64,000 nt of DNA from the NCBI RefSeq assembly GCF_015706575.1, contig NW_024037074.1, forward strand, positions 2,108,001-2,172,000. Direction: 5' to 3'. Source of the DNA: Patiria miniata (Eukaryota; Echinodermata; Asteroidea; Valvatida; Asterinidae). The position numbers and the translations under genes are program-made. A model generated the notes under the pieces. It made no database searches and had not been told where the DNA came from. It worked only from the letters and a program-made list of their open reading frames with translations. This document shows, piece after piece, positions 22,301 through 34,900 of this stretch (positions are counted from its first letter, which is position 1; every line of letters starts with the position of its first letter).

Positions 22301-25300
22301 CAATGAGACTAGCTTCGATTGTTTTAGAATTGGCCGTCTATGCAATGGTGTTGGTGGCTCAGTGCAGCAAGGTCCCACAGAGGATTACACCTGATGTACA
22401 GTGTTAGGGTTAACAAGCGGCTAAGTTCTACATCAATAATTAAACAAGCTCGATCGGATCTTGGAGGCTGCGGGCCAACAAATGCATGTGCAACTTATTT
22501 TGACCTTTTACCCCATAGCTGTAGGTCAGATGAAGAGGACACCAGGGACATTTTTTAATGTTTGACCCACAACCAACATGTTGACAGCGCTACTTTTGTC
22601 ATTTGAGCTTATTTGGAATTTGACAATATCTTAACCTTGAACCCATGATGACCTTTAACCCCAGTTTGGTCATGTGACATGGTGGGGCTGGGCTACTGAT
22701 ACTTTTGACAAAGTTGGGTTAAAATCTGTCCAAGTATGTAGGAGCAACAGACAATGTCAACGTTTGGTACTAACTAACAAACGAACAAACTAACTAGCGA
22801 ACGGACTAACGGAGAGACATGATGATTTGTTGAGCTGCTAGCCGTTGCTAAAAACTCAGTGCTGAAGATTAGTCCGACTGAAATATTGGGAGGTACAGTA
22901 GAAACCCAACATGTGTTGACTGGGTACAAATGAGAAAAAATAGGCTGCTATTTTTTTTACCATTTGAGCCAAGAAACATTCGGATGCCAGCTTCCTGAAG
23001 ACAGAAATTAGGTCGACAAACGTGGACGTGCCGTCACAGAGGGGCGGGGGTAAAGATTGACGATACTGATGGCCCAGCGTCAGCAGGTGATGGGCGATGT
23101 ACATGCAGTTGTTGTGGTGGAGAGCGCACACCTGGGGTAGCTTTTGCTGTTTCACAGGAAAAATGAGAAAAAATAATGCAGAAGTCAAGATTTCTGTAAA
23201 GCAATTGTAAGACAATATCAATATTACTTTGGTTGTTGATTTCATCCTTGCTTTAACAAGTTCAAGTTGAGATTATTTTGACAAGAACGGAAGGAAGAGC
23301 GGGATATATTTTCACTCGACCTCAAGCCAGGCGGGTTGAAGCCATCACCCACGGGCAGCACACTCATATTTCCAGCCTCGCTTGCTGCAAGCGGGTCGCT
23401 GACAGATATTTCCGGCCTTGCTCCCTGTGTGTTTATCTGTCATCTTTGCGTGTATACATGGCGTCCGGCATGAACTGGTTTAAGGAACATGGGAATATTT
23501 GCCTTTGGTGGAATTTTTTTTTTGGGGGGGGGGCTCAATATTGCTCAAAATCTTAAGAAGGGTGCATAACAACTAACTTGTTGACATTTCAGCTCAGTGG
23601 TTACTATACATTTTGAGAAAACAGAGAAAATGTTTGCACAATTTTAGGGGTCTCATAACTGGATTTCATTGCTAACACATGAAAAATATGTGCCAGCGGG
23701 CACACTTTCTAATAGCACCTTCACTGATTATTTTCTTCTGAATGATACCAGGCAGAATAGTTACAATCATAAGTTATTTGGTACCGGTCCTATCGTCACT
23801 TTGAGCTAGAATTTTCTCGTTAAATCGATAGGTATCGATAGGAAACCATAGATAAATGGTGGCCTGATGGGCCATATTGGCTCACGACAGACTTTACTTT
23901 ACTATAAACACATCACATCATGCAGTTGACATGGGTGGCGCAGTGCGTGAAGCACTTGCCTCTCACCGCTGTGGCCTGGTTTCGATTCCCGGATCGGGTA
24001 ATATGTGAGTAGAGTTGCTCATTAATTCTCTCCTGTGCCACGAGGGTCATACGACGGCTGCTTGAGGCGCTTGTACATAACATGCCTTCGGCTCAACCAC
24101 GTTGTAGCCGTGTCCTTTACAATTCAGCTTCTGCTGCGAGTAAGGATGATTAGCCCCCCAAATTAATCTATGTCCAACTCACCATTGTGGTGTATTACTA
24201 GCAGCTTCTTGTAATGTCTGGTAGGCTAGATTAACAAGACACTCTATGCTTTCACTGACTGCACACTCAGGTAGTGCAAAGATACCCTCGCTGACGTGGC
24301 ACTTGTCCTGAAAGAAGTAAGAAAGTATGCATTGCAAGTGTCCTCAAGTGAAATTGAATATTTAATATAGGTTCATTCAACACATTTCAACAATAAATAT
24401 TTCAATTAATGTTTTAAACTTGCAAGAACTCTTAACTCTTTCGCTACGGAATTTAATTTACCTTTTTCGTCCCAACTGGACATAATTCAAAGCTGAAAAT
24501 TCCGCCGAGCGTCGATGTGGGCGCCGCCATCTTTGAATGTATCTCCGTAAACAAACTGCTCACAATAACAAAAAGTGCACCCCAGCCAGACGGAGAGCCG
24601 CTGGCAGCGGCTCGAACTAGGGTCAGAGGTTATACGATATAAATTATGTAGATATGGCCCACGTCATGGGGACATCCTGTTTATTCACAGCGGCGCAACC
24701 GAGCCGCTGCCAGCGGCTCTCCGTACGACCTGTACAATTTGTATGAGCCGCCGTGAGCGGCTCGCCGTAGCGAAAGAGTTAAAGGCTGATTAGAATGACA
24801 AAATCAAATCCAGTTTAGTCTTGAAGCACACAATTTCCAACAAATTCTACCCTTGGCATCTTGTTTTTGATCTTTGACGTTCTTGTTGTCAACCTTCATT
24901 GTACCGACTCTCTTTGTATTGTGCAGCTCTCTCTTCATCAGCTTGCGGGCTTCAACTATCAGCTCTTGACACTTGCAAAAAGGAAATAAACCAAACATAA
25001 ACAATGTCAGGGATGTAGTCAAGTACATCACAAGTCCAGTCACAAGTCCAGTCACATGTAAATCACAAGTCCAGTCACAAGTAAATCACAAGTCCAGTCA
25101 CAAGTCCATCACAAGTCCAGTCACAAGTCCAAACAAACTGAATGTTGCTATTAAAGAAATGTTGCCACAACATATTGAGAAGTACCTTAAAAAAAATAAT
25201 TCACCTTTTTGTTAGCAAAGTGGACATCGACATCTCTGGCGTAGGTCAGCAGTGGAGAAGCAGTTTCTGCAATAAACCCTGAATAAGAGAAATTCTCTGC

Positions 25301-25918
25301 TATTTCAAATATTCAGCTTCAAGGCAGTGTTTTATGTTATTATTTATATGAGGCTTCCAGCGGTCAAAAATAAATCAGCGTATTGTATGCTTTTGTGAAA
25401 CGAACCAAGATAGCAATAATTTGGAAATTCTCCGGCGTGCCCTCATCCAGGCATTTTCGCTGGAAACTCACAGTTGTCAACCACTCAACAGAGCGTAGTG
25501 CGCGGTACCGTTGAACAAAGACGCCCACGCAGCAAGCATGCAGCGAGCAGCAGGCCAGATATACGTGCACTGTTGTCAACAATTACAATGGCAGCTTCAA
25601 ATAGTTTGACGAAAAAGGAGAAATGAAGACAGTGTCTTGAATTGTATTTCTAGCGAATTAAGTCAGCTCGATATAAAAAATAATAATATTGGACGGCTTT
25701 TGGGGGGGGGATACAAGAATATATTGTCTTCGACTCATGCAATATTGTCATAGCTCATGCAATATATTCTTGTATCCACCTCAAAGCCATCCAATATTAT
25801 ATAAATATTCTGTATGATTATTTGTTTTGGTTTGCTGTGTAACTGCTGACTGACCTGTTTTCCGTAGAGAAGCTTCAAATCCCTTGGTAGCCGTGATGAC
25901 AGCTTTGTATTCATTGAG
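19331..25918 (-). CDS. ZW10: ZW10 homologue, C-terminal exons, with gaps
   Basis: ZW10 is the RZZ kinetochore subunit that recruits dynein and Mad1; it also acts in the NRZ Golgi-ER tether. Exons in order are 25918-25855 ([20 protein letters not shown]), 25278-25205 ([17 protein letters not shown]), 24971-~24851 ([19 protein letters not shown]), 24307-24183 ([18 protein letters not shown]), 23146-22961 ([18 protein letters not shown]), 21925-21821 ([19 protein letters not shown]), 21158-21027 ([19 protein letters not shown]), 20166-20074 ([19 protein letters not shown]) and 19435-19331 ([20 protein letters not shown], stop TAG 19331-19333). Splice sites are canonical and most phases fit. Exceptions: 24307-24183 ends in phase 2 but 23146-22961 starts in phase 0, so a short exon is missing between them, and the donor of 24971-24851 is weak and off-phase. 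The segment the family has before GPLA (about 40 residues, a WADGK-type stretch) is not found, and the N-terminal half is largely absent. Identity is strong; completeness is doubtful. Confidence 0.9.
19540..19620 (-). mobile_element. tRNA-like SINE remnant
   Basis: On the minus strand, CAATCCGAAGGTCACAGG leads into a B box GGTTCAACCCC. The A-box side has been replaced by G-rich simple sequence. It lies in the last ZW10 intron. Confidence 0.5.
22163..22415 (+). repeat. dispersed repeat (partner 44188-44450)
   Basis: Shared ordered blocks: ATCAGGTCAAAA, GCCTCCGAGTCTGTGGTC, GCAGGATACAACTG, CACCTGATG and a final GTTAGGGTTAA. It occupies a ZW10 intron and has no coding signature. Confidence 0.55.
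23931..24140 (+). mobile_element. tRNA-Glu-like SINE
   Basis: ATGGGTGGCGCAGTGCGTGA carries an A-box-like start. GCCTCTCACCGCTGTGGCC resembles the tRNA-Glu(CTC) anticodon arm, and GGTTTCGATTCCC is the B box. A non-tRNA body of about 140 bp follows. It is inserted in a ZW10 intron. Confidence 0.7.
24436..24778. mobile_element. piggyBac-like MITE flanked by TTAA
   Basis: The 343-bp element begins CTCTTTCGCTACGG and ends CCGTAGCGAAAGAG, exact inverted repeats of 14 bp. It is flanked on both sides by TTAA (24432-24435 and 24779-24782), the piggyBac target. Internal short palindromes (GAGCCGCTGGCAGCGGCTC) occur on both halves. It has no coding capacity and lies in a ZW10 intron. Confidence 0.85.
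25015..25130. repeat. short tandem repeat of CACAAGTCCAGT
   Basis: About nine irregular units of CACAAGTCCAGT and TCACAAGTAAAT within a ZW10 intron. Confidence 0.8.
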
Positions 25919-26419
25919 CTAAAATGGTGAATATGATAAAATAAACAAATTAACAAATGTTATCATACACTATTTCTGTAAATACATTTTCAAACATGAA
26001 TATTCACTACACAGCATTAAATGTGCAGACTTCTTTCTTTTTTTATTCATATACACCACAAAATCACAAGTGAATTTTATTGTTTCTACCAAATTGGCAC
26101 AATTCCATTACTGAAAACCTCCCGGTTCGATTTTCAGTGTTTTAATTTCTAGAATAATTTTTTTCCCCTCAAATATTCCATTTAAGATTTTCAAATAATA
26201 TTCCAATAAAATAAACTTTAAAGGGGCGCTAGGTCCTGAAATCCCCAAAAATTTCAGGTTTTGGATTGTTTACTTATCCTACAATAAACTCCAGCTAAGA
26301 CGGCACTCACGGGACCAGAGAATTTGTGACGACTTACGTGAATGTCGGCTTCTGCTGCAAGTCATCATTTTGCCGACTTACACAAATACACAAATTAAAT
26401 CACAAATACACAAATTAAA

Positions 26420-26640
26420 TAGATCGCGAGGGGAGCTCTCGGAATTGAACGGGAAATTTCACTTTTCATCCGAATCGTAAGCAAACTTCAGCACCTTGAT
26501 TTTAATCATCGATCTCTCCTTGTACCTCAGGTGGCGTATCTAGTAATTTGAAGGCTGTTTTGAGGTAAATCTGATGTTTTTATTTGCCAAAGTTGTGTTT
26601 TTTGGGGGGTCAACGGCAGTCGGCAGAATAGTGTCGCGCG
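26420..26640 (+). mobile_element. half copy of hairpin family B
   Basis: GATCGCGAGGGGAGCTCTC, ATCGTAAGCAAACTTCAG, TTGTACCTCAGGTGGC and AAATCTGATGTTTTT follow in the same order and spacing as the right arm of the element at 42166-43173 (42890-43060). The opposite arm is missing, so this is a truncated copy. Confidence 0.7.
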
Positions 26641-26659
26641 ACTTTTCTCATGGTTTCTC

Positions 26660-26830
26660 GAGAATCGCCACCAAAATCATTGAAAAATTTCATATTTTAG
26701 TCTTCATTGTCCTGTTTGAAGTCGATTACTAGCTTCGTGAATGTCTGTTGCATTGTATGAGGTATGAATTATGGAATCTGGGTCAGGATAATATAGGGAA
26801 AATGGACCGTTTTTGAAATGCACTGGGGAT
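26660..26830 (+). repeat. repeat related to the arm at 36085-36240
   Basis: CCACCAAAATCAT, CATATTTTAG, TTGAAGTCGAT, TTGCATTGTATGAG and a GGATAAT-type end recur in the same order as at 36085-36240. It is a diverged copy. Confidence 0.45.
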
Positions 26831-26894
26831 ACAGAGTCCGGGATTTCGGGACTCTTACGACCCGGTACTTTTAACGTAGTTGTGACTCCAGGGG

Positions 26895-27665
26895 GGTCAG
26901 ACAAGTGGACCGTTGAGACAACTCGACTCGGGACAAGTCGACCGTTTAGACAACTCGACCATTGAGACAACTCGACCGTATGTATGATAAATGGAAAGAC
27001 AAATCTACCGTTGAGACAAGTTGACCGTTGAGTCAAGTCGACTCACTTGTTTTGGGGCCTAGTTTTGGGGATAGTACTGGGGATTTTGACGGCGGCTGAT
27101 CGCCGATTGGGAGTTATGACACATGAGTTTTTTTGTTGCATCTCAAAAAAACCCAGAGCCGATATAGCGCAGCGTGATTGACTGTGTACATCGTCCATTT
27201 TTCCGGGCCACGCGCATCCCCGGTCAACATGGCCGTACCGTGCATGGTGACATCGTTTTTGCCGGGCCTGTGCGCACACTCATCCCTGGTCAATGTGGCC
27301 GCGCCGTGCACGGTGGCATTGTTTTTGCCGGGCCTGTAAGCCCACTTGCCGCGCTGGTCAATGTGCCCGCGTGCCGGGCCGGGCCCGGTCCTCGCATGCG
27401 GGGCGCGCCGGCCCAACACGACGGCCACCGGATCGGAGCGCGCCTCTGTGCATCGAGTATGCCCGTGCTGTGCCCGGGTTCTGCCACAGATTGCAACTTT
27501 TTCCGCTCCACGTGTATACATTTTCATTGAGTCGAGCTGTCTCAAGGGTCGAGTTGTCCCGAGTTGAGTTGTCAAACCGGGCGACTTGTCTCAAGGGTCG
27601 AGTTGTCTCAACGGTCGACTTGTCCCGAGTCGAGTTGTCTCAACAGTCGACTTGCCCGACATTCG
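26895..27665. repeat. inverted array of CTCGACC motifs around a GC-rich core
   Basis: The left flank (26895-27050) holds repeated GAGACAACTCGACC and ACAAGTCGACCGT words. The right flank (27530-27665) holds their complements (GGTCGAGTTGTCTCAA). The GC-rich core, about 27190-27500, contains tandem 57-69-bp units starting at the GCCGGGCC blocks near 27199, 27256 and 27325. The frames through this core are GC-driven, and I see no protein signature in them. Confidence 0.7.
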
Positions 27666-27959
27666 ACTCCAGCTCTAATGCGATAGGCATTAGAGCTGAA
27701 GTTACTCAGGCTAAGTTACATCATGGGACTATGTCATTGCCAATTACCCCTAGAACTTAGCTGGAGTAACTCCAGCTGACATGCTCATAATATTCATTCA
27801 CATGTATCGCTGGAGTGTGGTAGCAAGAGACCCTAAAAAGATGGCCTCTCAAAAATTGTTCATTTTCACCTCTAATATCCCACCTCGGATTTCATTTACA
27901 TACCTCGTAGATTCAGCAGTCAATCACAGAGCCTAATGATCGACTTGAAACAGACCACA

Positions 27960-28027
27960 CAAAAAAACTGTCTGGTGAGGTCAGGAAGATCACTGGTGGA
28001 GCTGTTGAGCTGGGAACTGATGTCTCC
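27960..28027 (-). CDS. possible upstream ZW10 exon
   Basis: After a good acceptor (TTGTTGGTATTCAG) the minus strand encodes GDISSQLNSSTSDLPDLTRQ. This resembles the N-terminal coiled-coil part of ZW10 in character (IxSQL...DLxxL.RQL). No strong donor follows: the frame runs into TTTTTTTGTGTGG. A neighbouring minus-strand segment, 28290-28197 (MHNGQFKINTQSGLYDFTD, donor GAG|GTGAGT), has a donor but no clear acceptor and is unassigned. Confidence 0.35.
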
Positions 28028-28914
28028 CTGAATACCAACAAAAAATAAAGATACCAAATTGACTTCTTTTGACAATAAAAAGTAACATCTTAACCAGTTT
28101 GCATCAGAGGATGTGATAAGACGCACTGGCTGTTTTTATGCACAGGCAGGGCTGATGGATTTTCTAGGGTTAAAAGGTCAAAATTGCCTCCACTCACCTC
28201 CGGGTAACATTCTGCTTTTGCACACACACAAAAGTCTGTGAAGTCATACAGGCCAGACTGTGTGTTGATCTTGAATTGGCCGTTGTGCATGGCCAATTGT
28301 TTGACAATTTACGTTCCAGTGCACACCTCAAAGTATTGAACCATATGAGGTTTCGGCACAAAGTGGGACGCTTGGGTAAAAAGAACCCCTATGCCAAATA
28401 TCAGGCCAAAATATTTCCATGAAAAAAATGCATCATTTTACCAACTTGCTGTGCTCACATTTGTATGGCCCTTAGCACAGAGATTACTCCAGTGTGTGGC
28501 CATAGAATAAGCTAGGTTTTTACCAACGGTGCAATAAGTGATAACCACAGACACCAATGCCTATCTCATCAGACAGCCCCACATACCTAGTCTAGGGGCT
28601 AGACGTTATTATGGTTTGATACGAGATAACCCCCGCAGCGATAACCCCCGCAAGAGGGAGCTCTCACTCATGACCAACCAATATCACCCACCATCAAAAC
28701 TTTTTACATGCAGTTTACCATTACTTTTATATAGACATGAGGCTAGGATATTTCCAGGTTTTAGTGAAATTCATCCAATTGCCTTTAAATTCTGTTATAC
28801 AAAATTACATAAAGACCCTGAGAAATCTTCACCATGGATAACATCGTGAACTCTTAATAGAGCACAAACTGTATTATCATTATCGAGAGTTGAATGCTTA
28901 GAAAGCAAACTCAC

Positions 28915-31900
28915 CACAAATCCAAAATGTCTTGGGAGGTTTTGGATCCCAATCTTGAAGATCTCTGAGGTGAAGTGCTGTTGCATCAGATAGTGATAAG
29001 GATCCGTTATGGCAGCGCCAGTCACTGGTACGTCAGAGGTGCTGGTGGAATGGTTATCTTGTGGGTCAAGACCTGATGGACAAAAACAAACAAATTAAAA
29101 AACCAACTCCAATCAGAGAAAATAAATTTACTTTGATTTTTTTTAAGCATGAGATATTTGTAAGTTTAATTATGAGTTTTCAAGTGAGACACTGCACAAC
29201 AAAATCAGTTCACACTGACAAACAGATCAATGAATTGCAAATTTTGAATAAGAAACATCCCAAAGTTGAATACTGTTAATATAGATGTACAACAATTGTA
29301 CACAGTTAGAGATAAACCTATATATAAATATCTTAATTTGGACGGTTCCCAAAAATGACCAATTTCTACAAGCTGCTGTTTTTGTGTGCGTAATTCAAAA
29401 CTGCCAAGCACAAATAATGCTATGTACTATCACCATTCTGGTATTTGAACTAGTATGCTTTTCTGATACTTGATACTTTATTGATGCCTCATAATATTTT
29501 GATATTTTTATTTGCCTTTTTAAATGGGCTTTGTATTAATCAACAAAAGAATGAATCAAATTAGGTTTCGCCCTGCACCAACGTATAAACACTGTATACT
29601 CAGTGTGGTACCTCCCGAGTGAAAGTTGGAAAAAAATCACTCGGGTGGGACTCAAACCCACAACCTCCTGCTTTCTAGTGCAGACATCTTACCACTCGAC
29701 CACCGAGCTGGTTGGTTCAAATCTGATGTACATAGCAGCGGGTACTGCATTAACTATTCATAAGATGGATAGTCGGTGAAGGGCAAAACCCAATTTGATT
29801 TACATCACCCCGACGCAAAATTCCATCTTAAGCCGTGTCCGCACTGGACTTTTTTTTGGAAGGTTTTACCGAGATGATGGTAAAATGAGAAATGGTCAAA
29901 TGTGACCACTGTCCGCACTTGGACTTTCGACACGGGAAATTTTACCCAGACCGCGTGGGAGAAGTGACCGAGCTGTCACAGTCACGTGCACAGGAAATAA
30001 AATGCCGATCACATTTTTTTCAGCCCCCGATACGCACAGTATAATATTACACACACCATTAACCCTAACTCCTGGGGCTCTTTTACTAGAAAGTATCCTG
30101 AATCCGCCGAAATCCACCAATTTTGTCACGCAAAAAATGCTGGTATCCTGAGTCCATCAGAATCCCCCAGTAAAGATACTGGAGGTATCCTGAATCCGCC
30201 AAAGTCCACCAGCAAAACTCGCGCTGGATTCTGGCGGATTCAGGATACCATGGTGGCATAAAAAAAATACAGCATGTTTTTTGCATAGAGTCTTCAAAAT
30301 CCATCACCTAAATTTCTGGTGGATTTTGACGGATTCAGGATACTATGATCGCATGAAAACTGTGATGTGTGTTGTTGCATGGGATCCATCAAAATACACC
30401 AATGCATGGTTCAACTGCTGGTGGATATGATGTGGGTTGTTTTTCCATCCAACTTGGGCTGTGGGGGTAATTGTGTATACTATGATGCTAAGACAAGATA
30501 AGTTTGCGGTAGCACCATGTGAATAAATCTCTCTTTTTTTAGTATGTGTGGTTCTGAATATGTGTGGTTCTGAATATGTGTGGTTCTGAATATGTGTGGT
30601 TCTGAAAAATATGTGTGGTTCTGAAAAGAACTGGAATTATTCACATGGTGCTACCGCAAACTTATCTTGTCTTAGTATCTTTCCACCATGCAAACCTTCA
30701 AATCCTATACTATGATGTTTGCATTGTCTGGAAGGGCTATTTCAATGAGCCATTGTCCGACCCCAGCATTGCTTTGTCTGGATGGGTTATGTACATAATC
30801 CATTGTTTATATGCTGAGGCCTAATAAGCCGCAGTCACAAGCTCCCAACCGCCCGGTACATACATTTTTGTACAGCATGTGACAGACCTGGCAGGGCTAC
30901 AAGCAGTATTTACTTGACCACAAACATAGCCAAAGAGTTATTCTGTGGAGATCCTGAATCCACCAAAGTCCCCCAACAGCTCAATATGGAGGTATCCTGA
31001 ATCCATCAAAATCCTGCAGCTCCCCTAGGCTTACAATCCTGAATCCATCAAAATCCCCCAGTTTGTGCAATATGGAGGTATCCTGAATCCGCCGAAATCC
31101 CCCGAAACAGGGGGGTGGATTTTGATGGAATCAGGTACGTTAGGGTTAAAATGCACAATATAATCGTAACATACGATGTTATTTCATCTTGACACGATAA
31201 ATCTTGACCAAAATGCCTACTATTCTGACGCATTTGTGATGGACGACATCGAAGCCATGCGGCAGCAGTTCCATCGGTAATCGCTGGTTCCCACCGCATG
31301 CTAACAGAATCAAAGCTATGATGTAGGACCGGAACCAGGGACTGCGGCCTACGTACAGTGCCATGCAGACTACACGGCGTAACAGGACGAATTTGGATCG
31401 TAGAAAATACAAAACAAACATTGGTGGAGAAAAAGAAGGACTGCAAAGTATTTCCCAGAACGTGATCTTGATATTTTCTGTGAATGTATTCTCCGTTAAA
31501 ATATATTTATAACGAGATTTTACCGCTCGGACTTGACACACCTCAGCGTACCGGTACGTGTTTCCACAAATTGTTCGGCCACATCACGTGTGGGATCATG
31601 CGGTCTCTGTATGCATGATACTCGTGCTCGGGCCGGATCTCACTTTCCTGAGCCGCTTTTACCGACTCGCACTGTCCGCACTGGACTTATCGTCTCGGGA
31701 AAAGTGACCTGGTCAATTTTCCTGGGCGCGTGGTCAGTTTTCCTGGGCAGCAATTGGCCAGTAAAAGTAACCGTTGGACTCAGGAAAGGAAATGAGAGGA
31801 AAACGTCCTAGGCTGTCCGCACTGGACTTAAAATGGGAAAAGTACCCATAGTCTCGGTAAGTTTGACCAAAAAAAGTCCAGTGCGGACAAGGCTTTATAA

Positions 31901-34900
31901 AAGAATGAATGTTTTAAGATATGAATGGCTTTGTAAACTTTGCATTCATTCATCAGAAATTCACAAGTTTGACAGTTGAACGAAGGTTCAAGGACAGAGG
32001 AAACGACAGACGTGGCGGAGGTGTCTTTATCTTGGTTAAGGATGGTTTCTCAGCCATTGAACTTTCTGAAGATGGTTGTGAATTACTCTGGTGCTAACTA
32101 CCGCTCAAGCTGCAAGGAGAGGATATCTTCATCTCTGCATATTACAGAGCCCCCGACTCCTACAGGCCAGAATCTCTAGAAAACCTAGACAGAAGTCTGA
32201 GTAAATTGCAGGCTCAGGTAAACTCCCCATTCATCATTCTTGGAGGAGACTTCAACATCCCGGGCATGCTTTGGAACTCAAGGACTGGTACATGTATGGT
32301 ATTCAATCCAAAATTATCAACATCGCAGATGACTACAATCGCCAACAAAAGGCAAATTTTACTACAAGGAGAGACCCAGTTACAGGAACAGATAACATCT
32401 TAGATTTGCTCTTCACCACATGTCCAACTCTGGTTTGTAATGTTTACAGCAACTCCGGGATTAGCGATCACGCAACAGTGTTAGCTGACATAAACATCAC
32501 CGCACCTCGCTCTGTCAAGCCCCCTAGGACCATCTTCAAGTGGAATGACGTGGATGAATCCAAGCTGAAAAAATCTGTCCTCGAGCTTAAGACTGAATTC
32601 ATGCAGTCATCTCCAGAAACCAGAACAGTTGAGGCAAATTGGAGTATTTTTAGGGACAGGCTGAAAACTAACGAATTAGTACCACAAAAACCAGTCCAGG
32701 GACATTCTAGACCCTCATGGCTCACTACTGTCCTAATCCGTTGCTGCAGGAAGAAAGAGCGCAGCTATGTGAAGGCAGTAACAAGCGGTCTACATTCAAA
32801 CTTTTGCAAAAGCAAGTGAACAGCGAAATCCGAAGGGCTAAACGCACACATTTACAAGAAACTACATCTACAGGTAACCCCCAGAAATGTTGGCGCTACG
32901 TAAACAGCACTCATAAAGACAACACAGGGGTTCAGGTTCTAAAACTCAACGGGAAAAATATCACATCTGACCAAGAAAAAGCTGAAACCCTACAAGACCA
33001 ATTCTGTAGTGTTTTCAGCAGGGATGACACCGATGTGCAGCCAGTTCTACCACCGAGTCCCTACTCAGACTTGACAAAACATCACCGTGTCTGTTAGCGG
33101 AGTCCTCAAGTTACTGACGTCGCTCAACTTGAAACTAGCTGCCAATGAAGTTGCCCCAGTACTCGCATTCATATTCCAACAATCACTTGACCTGGGTTCT
33201 CTACCATCTGACTGGAAGAAAGCCAACGAAACACCCATTTTTAAGAAAGGCTCTCGTGCAGACCCGGCAAACTACAGACCTGTGTCGTTGACCTCTGTTT
33301 GCTTTAAGTTATTAGAGCACATCATTGATAGCCAATAAAAGATACACCTCCAGGAACACGACATCCTGAACGAAAACCAACATGCTTTTCGTAAAGGCAT
33401 GTCCTGCAAATCCCAACTCGTAACAAATCACCACAGACATGGCAGTACTTGACTTCTCCAAAGCATTCGACATAGTTTCTCATCAGAAACCGGTCCAAAC
33501 ATTAGACTACTACGGGATAAGGGAAAAAACACAGAGATGGATCAGGGAATTCTTAACCAACAGGTCACAAAGAGTTGTGGTAAATGGAAAATCTTTGAAA
33601 TGGCAAAGTGTCGACAGTGGCGTACCACAAGGCACCGTGCTTGGCCTCCATCGGTTTTTACTTTTCATCGTTGACATTAGCAAATCAGTGACTGGCACAA
33701 CTCGCCTTTTCGCTGACAACTGCTTGTTATATCAGAAGATCTGCTCATCAACTGATGAACTGATGTTCCAAAAAGACCTGGACAACTTGGCTCACTGGGC
33801 GCAAACCTGGGGAATGAAATTTAACTCCAGCAAAGTAACATCATGTGAATCTCCGGGAAGCGGGCCCCCGGCAAAACTAACTACACCATGTTAGGATCCA
33901 ACCTTGTAGAGAAAACCAACATCACATATTTGGGAATAATCATTCAGAATAACCTAAGTTGGAATCACCAAACAGCACATGCCACTTCCAAAGCAAGTCG
34001 TATATTGAACTTCATCAAAATAAATTTTCATTCTGCATCCAGATCAGTCAAAGAAAAGCTGTACTTAGCAGTAGTCAGACCACACCTAGAATATGGCAGC
34101 ATTGCTTGGAACCCTCACATAGCTAAGAACATAACATCCCTGGAAAAAGTGCAACTGATGAGGGCTGCTCGTTTCGTAATGCGAGATTATTCCAGACTGA
34201 GCAGTGTGACCGACATGTTGACAACCCTAGGCTGGTCTTCACTGGAAGAGAGAAGGAAAGTTAACCAACTTACCTACTTACCTACTAAAATAATACACAA
34301 CATAGTTCACATTAACTCATCATCCATAGTCCCCAAACCAGCACCGGCTCGTAGAATTCACAACCACCAGTTCACAGAAATTGCAGCAAGGACAGACATC
34401 TATATGCAGTCATTCCTACCCCGAACTATCCGGAAATGGAACAAGCTCCCTCAAGACACCACAGACGCCCTAAACCACAACACCTTTAAGGATTTAATTT
34501 AGTTCCACTTCCCCAAGGCCTCCTTGCTAGACTTCCACGTGGAGTATTCAGGATAACCACCAAGTACCAAGTACCAAGTAAAGGTGCAATGTTTTTATGA
34601 AATTGAACCCTCATTCCCCCAATTTAAAACAAGTCAGGTGTGTTTACAAACACAAATGCCCCGCAACCGTGACTGTTTCCATGACATAACACCACTCTAA
34701 CATCAACTTACATGTACCTTGGTCAAATGGAACGTTCATTGACAGCATTAGTGTCTTCTGTAGGTTTTATATGAATTAATCCCTAATTCCTATGATCTCA
34801 GAATAAATACAAGATTTCTATTGTTTTAGCCACTGTGACCTTGACCCTTGACCTTTCGACCCCCAATGCGATAGGCTTCTTAGGATTGCCAAGGACAATC

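Noticed and set aside
27114..27760. Overlapping long frames on both strands of the GC-rich block
   Set aside because: Stop codons are rare only because of the GC content; several frames are open at once and follow the tandem units.
31048..31541. Minus-strand frames of 120-132 residues
   Set aside because: They lie inside the TIR element, have no domain or splice context, and are crossed by its internal repeats.
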